From: Gammaproteobacteria bacterium
Lineage (GTDB): Bacteria; Pseudomonadota; Gammaproteobacteria; Xanthomonadales; Wenzhouxiangellaceae
Length of the DNA stretch: 18,996 bases
Reading direction: 5' to 3'
Assembly (NCBI GenBank): GCA_003561495.1
Contig: PWWM01000121.1
Location: 1 to 18,996, forward strand
Made by a program: the position numbers and the translations under genes
Notes under the pieces: model-generated
What the model saw: the letters and a program-made list of their open reading frames with translations, nothing else
Told to the model about the DNA's origin: nothing
Database searches by the model: none
In this document: positions 7,465 through 14,795 of the stretch, piece by piece
How positions within the stretch are numbered: position 1 is the stretch's first letter
How the letters are laid out: each line of letters begins with the position of its first letter

Positions 7465-8909
7465 CAATGCTTCTCCATGCCGCCGACCCGTTGATGCAAC
7501 TCAGCGATTCCGGCCGCCGAGGGTTGCTCGGCATCCAGTTCCACCGCCACGCCTCCGGCCTGCTTGGCCAATGCTCGCCAGTCAGCCAGGCGTGCAGCCC
7601 GATCCCCGCCGCGCGAGCGCAATCGAGTGCTGTCTTCGACAACCACGATCAGCTCGGTATTGGCAGCATCGGCCAGTGATTCCAGCAGCCGCCGGGTACC
7701 GGCATCCGGCGTGCGCAGCATCGAACACAAGGCGATCAGCGCGGGCGGGGGCGATTTCAAGGCCTTGAGCGCATCAATCAGCGGCTGGCGCTGGGATCGG
7801 GTCTCGATTCGGCCCAGCACTGTGACCTCCAGGCCCGGAAAAGCCGGCGGCCACTGCTCGCTGGCGCGCTCCAGCTCGATGCCCACCACGACCGGTAACC
7901 CGGATGCATTCCTCGGTCGCTTGCGTTTCGGAACTGCCGAAATTTCCGGCGGGCTTCCATGAACCACGGGCTCTGCCGGTGACTCGCTCAACAACGGCAA
8001 CAAGCGTTGATAGCCGGGCTTGTCGAGATCCAAACGCAATCTTCGGGTTGCACGCCAGGTCAGCACGTAACAAAGTAATCCCAGCAATAATCGGGGCCCG
8101 GCGCCATAGGCGCACACCATGGCCAGCAGAAAATGTGCCCAGACGGCTCGCTCCAGTCCGGCAAGCTCTCCGGCCCGACCGGCGGCGATCCACGACGGAT
8201 CCGGCGGGGCCATCAGCCCCAGCCAGACCGGCACGACCGCCAGCCAGCCGACCAGTGTCACGATGGTCTGCTCGGAAAGAATCGTGGTTCCCCAGCTCAG
8301 GTCGTATTGCGCCACGCTGAACAGCAATGTCAGAGTTAGCAGTGCACCGGTCACGTAGGCCAGCCAGAACAAGTGCGACATCATGCTCAGATACCAGCGC
8401 CCGACCGGACCACGCAGCAATCCGACCATGGCCTCGGCCAGTTCACGGGCCAGGTCGCTCTGGAGCACCTTCGGGGCCATCCGGGCCAAACTGCTCAACA
8501 ACAGCTTGCCGATCAGGCTTCCGGAACCTCCGCTACGCCGTGTGACAATCAATAGCACCACCCACAGCGCCAGCATCAGGGTCGGCAGGCCCAGCAGGGT
8601 GACCAGACTGAGCAGAATGTCGATTTCACGGGCGCTGGTGCTGGCTCGCGCCGCCAGCCATCCAGCCGCCAGGCCAATCACGATCAACCCCACTAAAAGC
8701 TTGCGCAACAGCCCTCGCGCCCGTTCGACATCGGTGCGAACCTTGTCGCTCCCTGGCAGGGCACGGGCGCGCGCCGCCAGTCGCTCGTCGGCGTCACCAC
8801 CTGCCAGACGGGCCACCGTCATGGCCGCTTCGTCGTCATCCCGACGGCCGTGGTGCTCCTCTTGGATACGCACCGCCTCGGTCACCAGCCAGTCACTCGT
8901 CGATATCAA
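7464..8909 (-). CDS. DUF2868 membrane protein, partner of the DUF3482 GTPase
   Basis: This 481-aa membrane protein has a charged N-terminus and probable transmembrane segments near residues 71-88, 97-122, 178-200, 215-234 and 257-284. A soluble, Pro/Lys-containing C-terminal half (about 290-481) follows, with a PVVVGIELE strand and a parallel alpha/beta pattern. This layout matches DUF2868, a family found beside DUF3482 GTPase-like proteins. A complex of a membrane anchor and a cytosolic NTPase is a reasonable inference; substrate and role are unknown. The start is taken as TTG at 8909, because an in-frame TGA lies a few codons upstream and only a weak GCGAG-like site precedes it; GTG at residue 9 is an alternative. 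The gene is divergent from the cbb3 operon across a 527-base gap. Its stop overlaps the start of the downstream partner. Confidence 0.85.
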   Translation of the reverse strand: MISTSDWLVTEAVRIQEEHHGRRDDDEAAMTVARLAGGDADERLAARARALPGSDKVRTDVERARGLLRKLLVGLIVIGLAAGWLAARASTSAREIDILLSLVTLLGLPTLMLALWVVLLIVTRRSGGSGSLIGKLLLSSLARMAPKVLQSDLARELAEAMVGLLRGPVGRWYLSMMSHLFWLAYVTGALLTLTLLFSVAQYDLSWGTTILSEQTIVTLVGWLAVVPVWLGLMAPPDPSWIAAGRAGELAGLERAVWAHFLLAMVCAYGAGPRLLLGLLCYVLTWRATRRLRLDLDKPGYQRLLPLLSESPAEPVVHGSPPEISAVPKRKRPRNASGLPVVVGIELERASEQWPPAFPGLEVTVLGRIETRSQRQPLIDALKALKSPPPALIALCSMLRTPDAGTRRLLESLADAANTELIVVVEDSTRLRSRGGDRAARLADWRALAKQAGGVAVELDAEQPSAAGIAELHQRVGGMEKH

Positions 8910-9014
8910 TGCTGCTCGCTTGTGGTTTCAAGAGTGATCCAAACGTCATGATAGCCGCTCACTCGGTTTGGTCGTGAGTAGTCGAATTCCTGTGGAATCT
9001 TTACGGATTAGGCT

Positions 9015-9091
9015 GGAGTTTATGGTGGCAGGGCGCCGAGTCGCCTTGCCCGGGGTTTTGGGGGCTGGGCGCCGAGTCGCCTTGCCCGGGT
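9015..9091 (+). repeat. Tandem GGGCGCCGAGTCGCC motif, left end of the cbb3-flanking repeat
   Basis: Two tandem copies of a GC-rich unit (GGGCGCCGAGTCGCCTTGCC) lie at 9031-9050 and 9067-9086. The first copy with its upstream GGAGTTTATG (9015-9055) matches 18342-18382 at 36 of 41 positions. Related inverted cores occur at 5502-5522 and 18546-18566. It is non-coding. Confidence 0.8.
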
Positions 9092-9311
9092 GCGATGGCG
9101 GGCACCAGGCTTATCCCAGACCATCCATGCCACCTATCGTTGGGTAAAAGTCACTCCCCTGGCAGTCGGCAACTCGCAGACCTTACCGACCCCAAGGCCA
9201 CCAGACAGGAAAACATCGACTCAGGCGTTCACCTGGTCAGTCCGTGATCGGTCGGATACCACCCGATGCTTCTCCACCCCCTCCCTGTTTGCGGCGCGAC
9301 AGCAGGCCCGA
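9086..9311 (+). repeat. Dispersed repeat B, copy 1 (upstream of ccoN)
   Basis: This segment matches 18675-18902 in the same orientation. Identity by eye is about 84% over the central 171 bases and about 94% in the part from 9166 to 9270. The end (GTGATCGGTCGGATACC and ACCCGATGC) is the same sequence that forms the right inverted-repeat arm in copy 2. It ends about 40 bases before the FNR box. Mismatches between the copies show no third-codon-position bias, so I treat it as non-coding. Confidence 0.85.
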
Positions 9312-9351
9312 CATTAAGACAACCACCAAAACCCGGCTCCGGGCAAAAAGA

Positions 9352-9365
9352 TTGATCTCGATCAA
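9352..9365 (+). promoter_or_regulatory. FNR/ANR box of the cbb3 operon
   Basis: TTGATCTCGATCAA is a perfect match to the FNR/ANR consensus TTGAT-N4-ATCAA. Its centre (between 9358 and 9359) is about 41.5 bases before the start predicted from the -10 box at 9389-9394, the class II activator position. Binding of oxygen-sensitive FNR/ANR here would switch the cco operon on at low oxygen, as is known for cbb3 operons in other proteobacteria. Confidence 0.93.
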
Positions 9366-9388
9366 TTTGAAGGGTAGGCTCGAACGCG

Positions 9389-9394
9389 GATAAT
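9389..9394 (+). promoter_or_regulatory. -10 element of the ccoN promoter
   Basis: GATAAT differs from TATAAT at one base and lies 23 bases after the FNR box. This predicts a transcription start near 9400 and a leader of about 37 bases. No good -35 element is visible, as expected when FNR overlaps that position. Confidence 0.75.
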
Positions 9395-9436
9395 TGCGCC
9401 CGGAACCCTCCGGCCTCCTGACAGGAATTCTTTTTC

Positions 9437-10864
9437 ATGAGTGAAGCCACAACCTATAACGACAAGGTCATCCGGCAGTTTGCCCTGATGACCGCGGTCT
9501 GGGGACTGATCGGCATGCTGGTCGGCGTGCTGATCGCCGCCCAGCTGATCTGGCCCGGGATGACCCTGGACATTTCATGGCTCAGCTACGGTCGCCTGCG
9601 GCCGCTGCATACCAATGCCGTGATCTTCGCCTTCGGCGGCTCGGCGCTGTTCGCCACCAGTTACTACTGCGTGCAACGGACCTGCCATGCCCGTCTGTTC
9701 TCCGACAAGCTGGCCGCGTTTACCTTCTGGGGCTGGCAGGCGGTGATCGTCGGCGCGGTGATCACCCTGCCCATGGGACTGACCATGGGCAAGGAATACG
9801 CCGAGCTGATCTGGCCGCTGGCCATTCTGGTTGCTCTGGTCTGGGTCGCCTATGCGGTCGTGTTCTTCGGCACTATCGTCAAGCGCAAGGTCAAGCACAT
9901 CTACGTGGCCAACTGGTTTTTGGGCGCCTTCATCCTGACCGTGGCGGTATTGCACATCGTCAACAACCTGGCCATTCCGACCAGCCTGACGCATTCCTAC
10001 CCGATTTACGCCGGCACCGTCGATGCCATGGTGCAATGGTGGTACGGCCACAACGCGGTCGGCTTTTTCCTGACCGCCGGGTTCCTGGGCATGATGTATT
10101 ACTTCGTGCCCAAGCAGGCCGGGCGACCGATTTATTCCTACCGGCTGTCCATCGTTCACTTCTGGTCGCTGATCGCCATTTACATGTGGGCCGGGCCGCA
10201 TCACCTGCAATACACCGCCCTGCCCGACTGGGTTCAGACGCTGGGCATGATCTTCTCAATCATGCTGCTGGCGCCGAGCTGGGGCGGCATGATCAACGGG
10301 GTCATGACGCTGTCGGGCGCCTGGCACAAGCTGCGCACCGACCCCATTCTGCGCTTCATGATCGTCGCCCTGTCCTTTTACGGCATCGCCACATTCGAAG
10401 GGCCGATGATGTCGATTCGCACCGTCAACGCACTGTCCCACTACACCGACTGGACCATCGGCCACGTGCACGCCGGCGCGCTGGGCTGGGTGGCGATGAT
10501 TTCCATTGGCGCCATCTACAGCCTGTGGCCGCGCCTTTTTGGGCTGGACAAGATGTACTCAACCCGCCTGATCGAATGGCATTTCTGGGTCTCGACCATC
10601 GGTACCGTGCTCTACATCGTGGCGATGTGGATCGCCGGTGTCATGCAGGGCCTGATGTGGCGCACCTTCAACGAGGACGGTACGCTGACCTACACCTTCG
10701 CCGAAGTGCTGCAGGCCACCTACCCGTACTACGGACTGCGCCTGTTCGGCGGCATCGTGTTTACCTCGGGCATGTTCATGATGCTCTACAACCTCTACAA
10801 GACCTGGCAGATGGCGCCGGAACGCAATCGCGAAGTTCCGGTCCCGGCGCCGGCCCACGCCTGA
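9437..10864 (+). CDS. ccoN: Cytochrome c oxidase cbb3-type, subunit I
   Basis: CcoN is the catalytic subunit of the cbb3 oxidase, the inner-membrane terminal oxidase with high oxygen affinity. It holds heme b and the heme b3-CuB site. At 475 aa it has the usual length. Ligands are visible and keep the spacing of the Pseudomonas stutzeri enzyme, shifted by two residues: H58 and H345 (low-spin heme b), H205, H255 and H256 (CuB), Tyr249 (the helix-VII Tyr cross-linked to the CuB His) and H343 (heme b3). Motifs are WWYGHNAVGFF, YMWAGPHHLQYTALPDW and GHVHAGALGW. An AGGA site lies 10 bases before the ATG. It is the first gene of the operon, driven by the FNR-type promoter at 9352-9394. Confidence 0.98.
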   Translation: MSEATTYNDKVIRQFALMTAVWGLIGMLVGVLIAAQLIWPGMTLDISWLSYGRLRPLHTNAVIFAFGGSALFATSYYCVQRTCHARLFSDKLAAFTFWGWQAVIVGAVITLPMGLTMGKEYAELIWPLAILVALVWVAYAVVFFGTIVKRKVKHIYVANWFLGAFILTVAVLHIVNNLAIPTSLTHSYPIYAGTVDAMVQWWYGHNAVGFFLTAGFLGMMYYFVPKQAGRPIYSYRLSIVHFWSLIAIYMWAGPHHLQYTALPDWVQTLGMIFSIMLLAPSWGGMINGVMTLSGAWHKLRTDPILRFMIVALSFYGIATFEGPMMSIRTVNALSHYTDWTIGHVHAGALGWVAMISIGAIYSLWPRLFGLDKMYSTRLIEWHFWVSTIGTVLYIVAMWIAGVMQGLMWRTFNEDGTLTYTFAEVLQATYPYYGLRLFGGIVFTSGMFMMLYNLYKTWQMAPERNREVPVPAPAHA

Positions 10865-10877
10865 AGGAGCGGTCGTC

Positions 10878-11510
10878 ATGCTGCATGAAAAACTCGAGAA
10901 AAACACCGCGTTGATGGCCGTGCTGATCGTCGTGGCGATCAGCTTCGGCGGCCTGGTCCAGATCGTGCCCCTGATGTTCAAGGGCGCGATCGTCGAACCG
11001 GCCGATGGGGTTGAACCCTACAGCGCCATTCGCCTGGCCGGACGTGATGTCTACATTGCCGAGGGCTGCTACAACTGTCACAGCCAGCAGATCCGGCCGT
11101 TCCGTTCCGAGACCGAACGCTATGGTCACTACTCGGTGGCCGGCGAATTCGTCTATGACCATCCCTTCCAGTGGGGATCGAAGCGCACCGGCCCGGACCT
11201 GGCCCGGGTCGGCGGCATTTACAGCGATGACTGGCACTACCTGCACATGATCGATCCGCGTGCCGTGGTGCCGGAATCCAACATGCCGGCCTATCCATGG
11301 CTGGAGCATCGCTATGTCGACGGCCAGGCCATTGAGCAGCGCATGCGAGCCTTGCGAAGACTCGGGCATCCCTACACCGATGAGCAGATCGAGAACGCCT
11401 CCAGCGAGGTCGCCGGAGTGACCGAGCTCGAAGCCTTGATCGCTTACCTGCAAGGACTGGGCACCGAGTGGACCGGACAGCGCCCTGGTGCCCAGGCCGG
11501 AGGTGAATGA
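10878..11510 (+). CDS. ccoO: Cytochrome c oxidase cbb3-type, subunit II (mono-heme)
   Basis: CcoO is the membrane-anchored mono-heme cytochrome c subunit that passes electrons towards CcoN. The 210-aa product has one N-terminal transmembrane helix (about residues 11-33) and a periplasmic domain with the heme-binding CYNCH (C64, C67, H68), followed by the conserved SQQIRPFRSETERYG. Met136 in PESNMPAYPW is the likely axial ligand. WGSKRTGPDLARVGG is also typical. AAGGAG lies nine bases before the ATG, and the gap from ccoN is 13 bases. Its stop overlaps the start of ccoQ. Confidence 0.98.
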   Translation: MLHEKLEKNTALMAVLIVVAISFGGLVQIVPLMFKGAIVEPADGVEPYSAIRLAGRDVYIAEGCYNCHSQQIRPFRSETERYGHYSVAGEFVYDHPFQWGSKRTGPDLARVGGIYSDDWHYLHMIDPRAVVPESNMPAYPWLEHRYVDGQAIEQRMRALRRLGHPYTDEQIENASSEVAGVTELEALIAYLQGLGTEWTGQRPGAQAGGE

Positions 11511-11662
11511 TGGTTGCCGGACTGGTCACACTGTTTGCCATGCTGGCCTTCGTGGCCATCGTCATCTGGGTATTCGTCATCAAGGACAGAAAGGACTTCG
11601 AGGAACAGGCCAATCTGCCCTTGGATGAAGAAGATCGGGATCGCAAGGAGGATTCGAAATGA
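11510..11662 (+). CDS. ccoQ: Cytochrome c oxidase cbb3-type, CcoQ/FixQ subunit
   Basis: This 50-aa protein starts MVAGLVTLFAMLAFVAIVIW and continues VFVIKDRKDFEEQANLPL with an acidic/basic tail. One transmembrane helix (residues 3-24) followed by a cytoplasmic charged tail containing K-x-x-F-x-E-x-A-x-L-P is the standard form of CcoQ/FixQ, which stabilises the oxidase and its interaction with CcoP. The start ATG (11510-11512) shares a base with the ccoO TGA, and its own TGA overlaps the ccoP ATG in an ATGA junction, so it is coupled on both sides. Confidence 0.93.
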   Translation: MVAGLVTLFAMLAFVAIVIWVFVIKDRKDFEEQANLPLDEEDRDRKEDSK

Positions 11663-12576
11663 GTGCATTCTGGCACTGGTTTGTCGTCATCATTACCTTG
11701 GGCTTCATTGCCGCCATGGTGTGGTTGTTCATCGCCACCGGGCGGGCCCGGGTACCATCAGAGACCAACGAGGAAGGCAACGAAACCACCGGCCATGTGT
11801 GGGATGAGGACCTGACCGAGCTGAACAATCCCATGCCGCGCTGGTGGCTGTGGCTGTTCTACGGGACCGTGATCTGGTCGTTGATCTACCTGGCGTTGTA
11901 TCCCGGCCTGGGGAACTTCGCGGGCATCACCGGCTGGACCTCGGAAGGCCAGTACATCGAGGAGATGGAACAGGCCACGGCCGAGTTCGATGCTCGCTTT
12001 GGCGAGCTGGTGGGTCGCCCCCTGGAAGAGCTGGCCCACAACCCGGAGGCGCTGCGCCTGGGGCGCAACATCTTTGCTCACAATTGCTCGACCTGCCACG
12101 GCTCGGATGCCCGTGGCGCGCGCGGCTATCCCAACCTGACCAACAATCACTGGTCATGGGGCGGCCGGCCCGAGCAGGTACTGACCAGCATTTACGAGGG
12201 TCGTGAGGGCATCATGCCGGGTTTCGGGGATGCCCTGAACGACCAGGAAGTCACCCGGACCGCCGTTTTCGTGCAGCAGCTGGCCGGCATGCAGGTGGAC
12301 CAGACCATGGCCGCAGCCGGCAGGCGTCATTACGACATGCTCTGCGCCGCCTGCCACGGTCCGGATGGCGAAGGCAATCCAGACCTGGGATCCCCCGATC
12401 TGACCGCCGGAGTATTCTCCTACGGTAGCAGCATCGATGCCATCCGCGAGACCATCCGTAATGGTCGACACGGGGTCATGCCGGCCCAAAGGGACTTGCT
12501 GGGTGAGGCCCGCTCGCGCCTGGTGGCCGCCTATGTGCTCAGCCTGAACGAGACCAACAGCGACGCTGATGACTGA
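11659..12576 (+). CDS. ccoP: Cytochrome c oxidase cbb3-type, subunit III (di-heme)
   Basis: CcoP is the di-heme c-type subunit that accepts electrons from soluble cytochromes. The 305-aa product has two N-terminal membrane helices (about 7-27 and 62-82) enclosing the conserved HVWDEDLTELNNPMPRWW, then two cytochrome c domains. Heme sites are CSTCH (C143, C146, H147) and CAACH (C229, C232, H233), with probable axial Met186 (GIMPGFG) and Met274 (GVMPA). Length and order are normal. It starts in an ATGA overlap with ccoQ, and a GGAG-type site (AAGGAGG) lies inside the ccoQ end. The next gene begins inside its last codons. Confidence 0.98.
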   Translation: MSAFWHWFVVIITLGFIAAMVWLFIATGRARVPSETNEEGNETTGHVWDEDLTELNNPMPRWWLWLFYGTVIWSLIYLALYPGLGNFAGITGWTSEGQYIEEMEQATAEFDARFGELVGRPLEELAHNPEALRLGRNIFAHNCSTCHGSDARGARGYPNLTNNHWSWGGRPEQVLTSIYEGREGIMPGFGDALNDQEVTRTAVFVQQLAGMQVDQTMAAAGRRHYDMLCAACHGPDGEGNPDLGSPDLTAGVFSYGSSIDAIRETIRNGRHGVMPAQRDLLGEARSRLVAAYVLSLNETNSDADD

Positions 12577-12877
12577 AGGCCGTGACATCCCGACCGGATC
12601 CGGCCGCGTGCCGGACCCGCCGCCCAGGCCGCTGGCCCAGCGCCTGGGCGCCATTTTGTGGCCATCGTTCTTCTCGGCGGCGGTGGCCACGGTGGTGTTC
12701 TTCATCTTCGTCGATCCACTGACCCTGCGCGACATCACGTTCCCGGAAATGGACATCTCGCGTCACGGCGGTTACACCATTGCATTTTTCCTGTTCTGGT
12801 CGGCCACCGCTTCGTCCAGTCTTTTTACCTGGATTCTGCTCAGACCTTCCAGTCGCTTTCGCCGCCAGCGGCGCTGA
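12569..12877 (+). CDS. Small two-helix membrane protein in the cbb3 operon, function unknown
   Basis: I do not recognise this 102-aa protein. It has a Pro-rich, cytoplasmic-looking N-terminus (residues 1-28, with PDPPPRP), a first transmembrane helix at about 29-48, a short polar loop (49-68, DPLTLRDITFPEMDISRHGG), a second helix at about 69-91 and a basic tail RPSSRFRRQRR. By the positive-inside rule both ends face the cytoplasm and the loop faces the periplasm. Its ATG overlaps the ccoP stop by eight bases and ccoG follows 12 bases after its stop, so it is embedded in the operon and probably acts in making or tuning the oxidase. It has no Cys, and no Cys- or Met-rich copper motif. It is not CcoQ or CcoH, which are both present elsewhere. 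Confidence 0.85.
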   Translation: MTEGRDIPTGSGRVPDPPPRPLAQRLGAILWPSFFSAAVATVVFFIFVDPLTLRDITFPEMDISRHGGYTIAFFLFWSATASSSLFTWILLRPSSRFRRQRR

Positions 12878-12889
12878 GGTGATCAGACC

Positions 12890-14281
12890 ATGAAGCAGTC
12901 AGGCGACGGGGTGCAGTCCATCCCGCTCTATGTCAAACCTCCCAAGGTTTACCCACGCGAGACAAGCGGTCGCTTTTCGCGACTGCGCGTGATTGCCGCA
13001 TGGGTGCTGCTGGGCCTGTTCTACGTGCTGCCCTGGATCAATGTCGGTGGTCAGCAGATCGTGCTGTTCGACCTGGTCAACCGCCAGTTCCACATCTTCG
13101 GCATGACCCTGTGGCCGCAGGACTTGTTCATCCTGTCGCTGCTGCTGGCCATGGCCGCACTCAGCCTGTTCTTCTTCACCGCCCTGGCCGGTCGGCTGTG
13201 GTGTGGTTATGCCTGCCCGCAGACGGTCTGGACCGAGGTGTTTCTGTGGATGGAGCGGGTCACCGAGGGCTCGCGCAACAAGCGCATGAAACTCGACAAG
13301 GGGCCGTGGACTCGCGAGAAGCTGATGCGCAAATCAGCCAAGCAGTTCCTGTGGATCACTTTTGCCCTTTGGACCGGCCTGACTTTCGTGGGCTTTTTCG
13401 TGCCCATACGCGACCTGGCCCCGCGGGTGCCGACCTTCGACCTGGGCGGCTGGGAAGCCTTCTGGCTGTTGTTCTACGGCCTGGCCACCTACGGCAATGC
13501 CGGCTACCTGCGCGAACAGGTGTGCAAGTACATGTGCCCGTACGCGCGCTTCCAGTCGGCCATGTTCGACGACGACAGCCTGATCATCTCCTATGACGAA
13601 GCGCGCGGCGAACCGCGCGGCAGACGCCGGCGCGATGCCGACTACAAGGCCATGGGCCTGGGCGATTGCATCGATTGTCTGGCCTGTGTCCAGGTCTGTC
13701 CGACCGGCATCGATATTCGCGACGGGCTGCAGATCGAGTGCATCGCCTGCGCCGCCTGCGTCGATGTCTGCGATGAAGTCATGGACAAGATGAACTACCC
13801 GCGCGGCCTGATCCGTTACACCACTGAAAACGCTCTGAACAACAAGCCCACGCGCATTCTCCGCCCGCGAATTTTTCTGTACGTTTTTGCCCTGCTGGCC
13901 GTGGCCACCCTGATCGGTCTGTTCCTGGGCGGCCGCGATCCATTGATCGCCGATGTATTGCGAGACCGCACCGCCCTGTATCGCCTGGTCGACAGCGAAC
14001 TGGAAAATGCCTATTCCCTCAAGCTGACCAATCGCTCAGACGAGGTCATGACATTATCCATCGACGCCCGGGGTCTGGAGGGCTTGCGCGTGGTCGAGCC
14101 GCGCGCACCGGTCAGTGTGCAACCGGGCCAGACCCTGGATCTGCCGCTCACCCTGGCCCTGCCCCTGACGGCCGCTGATCCCGGCATGCAGCCCATGGAA
14201 CTGGTGATTACCGACCCCGATGGCGAACGTCACACCGGGGTCGAAACCCGTTTCTACATTCCCCGCAATCCCGACTCGTGA
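12890..14281 (+). CDS. ccoG: Cytochrome c oxidase accessory protein CcoG
   Basis: CcoG (FixG/RdxA) is a membrane Fe-S protein of the cbb3 assembly pathway; in Rhodobacter capsulatus it acts as a cupric reductase that provides Cu(I). The 463-aa product begins with the conserved IPLYVKPPKVYPRETSG, has membrane segments near 34-50, 78-98, 154-172, 187-205 and 332-348, and carries two membrane-embedded Cys motifs, CGYAC (105-109) and CKYMC (212-216). Two 4Fe-4S clusters follow: C260, C263, C266, C270 and C284, C287, C290, C294. The C-terminal periplasmic Ig-like domain is about 360-463. GAGGTGAT lies about six bases before the ATG. Its TGA overlaps the GTG start of ccoH. Confidence 0.97.
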   Translation: MKQSGDGVQSIPLYVKPPKVYPRETSGRFSRLRVIAAWVLLGLFYVLPWINVGGQQIVLFDLVNRQFHIFGMTLWPQDLFILSLLLAMAALSLFFFTALAGRLWCGYACPQTVWTEVFLWMERVTEGSRNKRMKLDKGPWTREKLMRKSAKQFLWITFALWTGLTFVGFFVPIRDLAPRVPTFDLGGWEAFWLLFYGLATYGNAGYLREQVCKYMCPYARFQSAMFDDDSLIISYDEARGEPRGRRRRDADYKAMGLGDCIDCLACVQVCPTGIDIRDGLQIECIACAACVDVCDEVMDKMNYPRGLIRYTTENALNNKPTRILRPRIFLYVFALLAVATLIGLFLGGRDPLIADVLRDRTALYRLVDSELENAYSLKLTNRSDEVMTLSIDARGLEGLRVVEPRAPVSVQPGQTLDLPLTLALPLTAADPGMQPMELVITDPDGERHTGVETRFYIPRNPDS

Positions 14282-14790
14282 CCGTCATGACCAAATCCAC
14301 TGTCATCAACCCCTGGTACAAGGAACCCTGGCCATGGATGATCCTGGGACTGCTCGGTCTCGGCATCGTGGCTGGTTCCAGTGTTGCCTTCATCGGCCTG
14401 ACCAATCCGCCGGAAATGGTGACCGGCGAATACGAGCGACTCGGTCGCGGACTGACCGATACCGCCACCCGTACCGGGCAGGCGCGCAGCCTGGGCCTGT
14501 TCGGCCAGGTCGGGCTGGAAGGTGACAAGGTGGTACTGCAAATCAACGCTCATGATGTGGAAGCGTTGCCGGAGACCCTGCTGATCCGCTTTCAGCACCC
14601 GGCCACCAGTGGCGGCGACAGCAGCGTTGTACTGGCGCGTGAGGCCCATGGTCGTTACATCGGCCATCTCACCGTCACGCCGCACGATCGTGCCCGGATC
14701 ATCGTCACCGACCTGGCCCAGACCTGGTGGCTGTCCGGTCGCCGCGCCGAAACACAAGGGCCCATCACCGTCGAGCCCAAGCGACTGTGA
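14278..14790 (+). CDS. ccoH: FixH/CcoH family cbb3 assembly protein
   Basis: CcoH is a bitopic membrane protein needed for cbb3 assembly. The 170-aa product has PWYKEPWPWMILG, the usual FixH entry into the single transmembrane helix (about residues 20-40), and a periplasmic beta-rich domain with H-P-A-T and a W-x-L-S-G-R near the end. FixH proteins are normally about 150-180 aa. The frame begins with GTG at 14278, which overlaps the ccoG stop (GTGA); an ATG three codons later (14287) is an alternative start. It lies between ccoG and ccoI, the standard order. Confidence 0.92.
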   Translation: MTVMTKSTVINPWYKEPWPWMILGLLGLGIVAGSSVAFIGLTNPPEMVTGEYERLGRGLTDTATRTGQARSLGLFGQVGLEGDKVVLQINAHDVEALPETLLIRFQHPATSGGDSSVVLAREAHGRYIGHLTVTPHDRARIIVTDLAQTWWLSGRRAETQGPITVEPKRL

Positions 14791-14795
14791 GCGCG

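Noticed and set aside
9094..9246. A ~50-residue open frame in repeat B (starting MAGTRLIP, ending SGVHLVSP) that ends at the same stop in both copies.
   Set aside because: By-eye comparison of the two copies gives about 28 differences spread evenly over codon positions (roughly 9, 11 and 8), with no sign of protein-level selection. Copy 2 also lacks the start codon.
9577..10914. A 445-residue open frame in another plus-strand frame over ccoN.
   Set aside because: It has the Arg/Gly/His-rich composition of an out-of-frame read; ccoN is unambiguous in the true frame.
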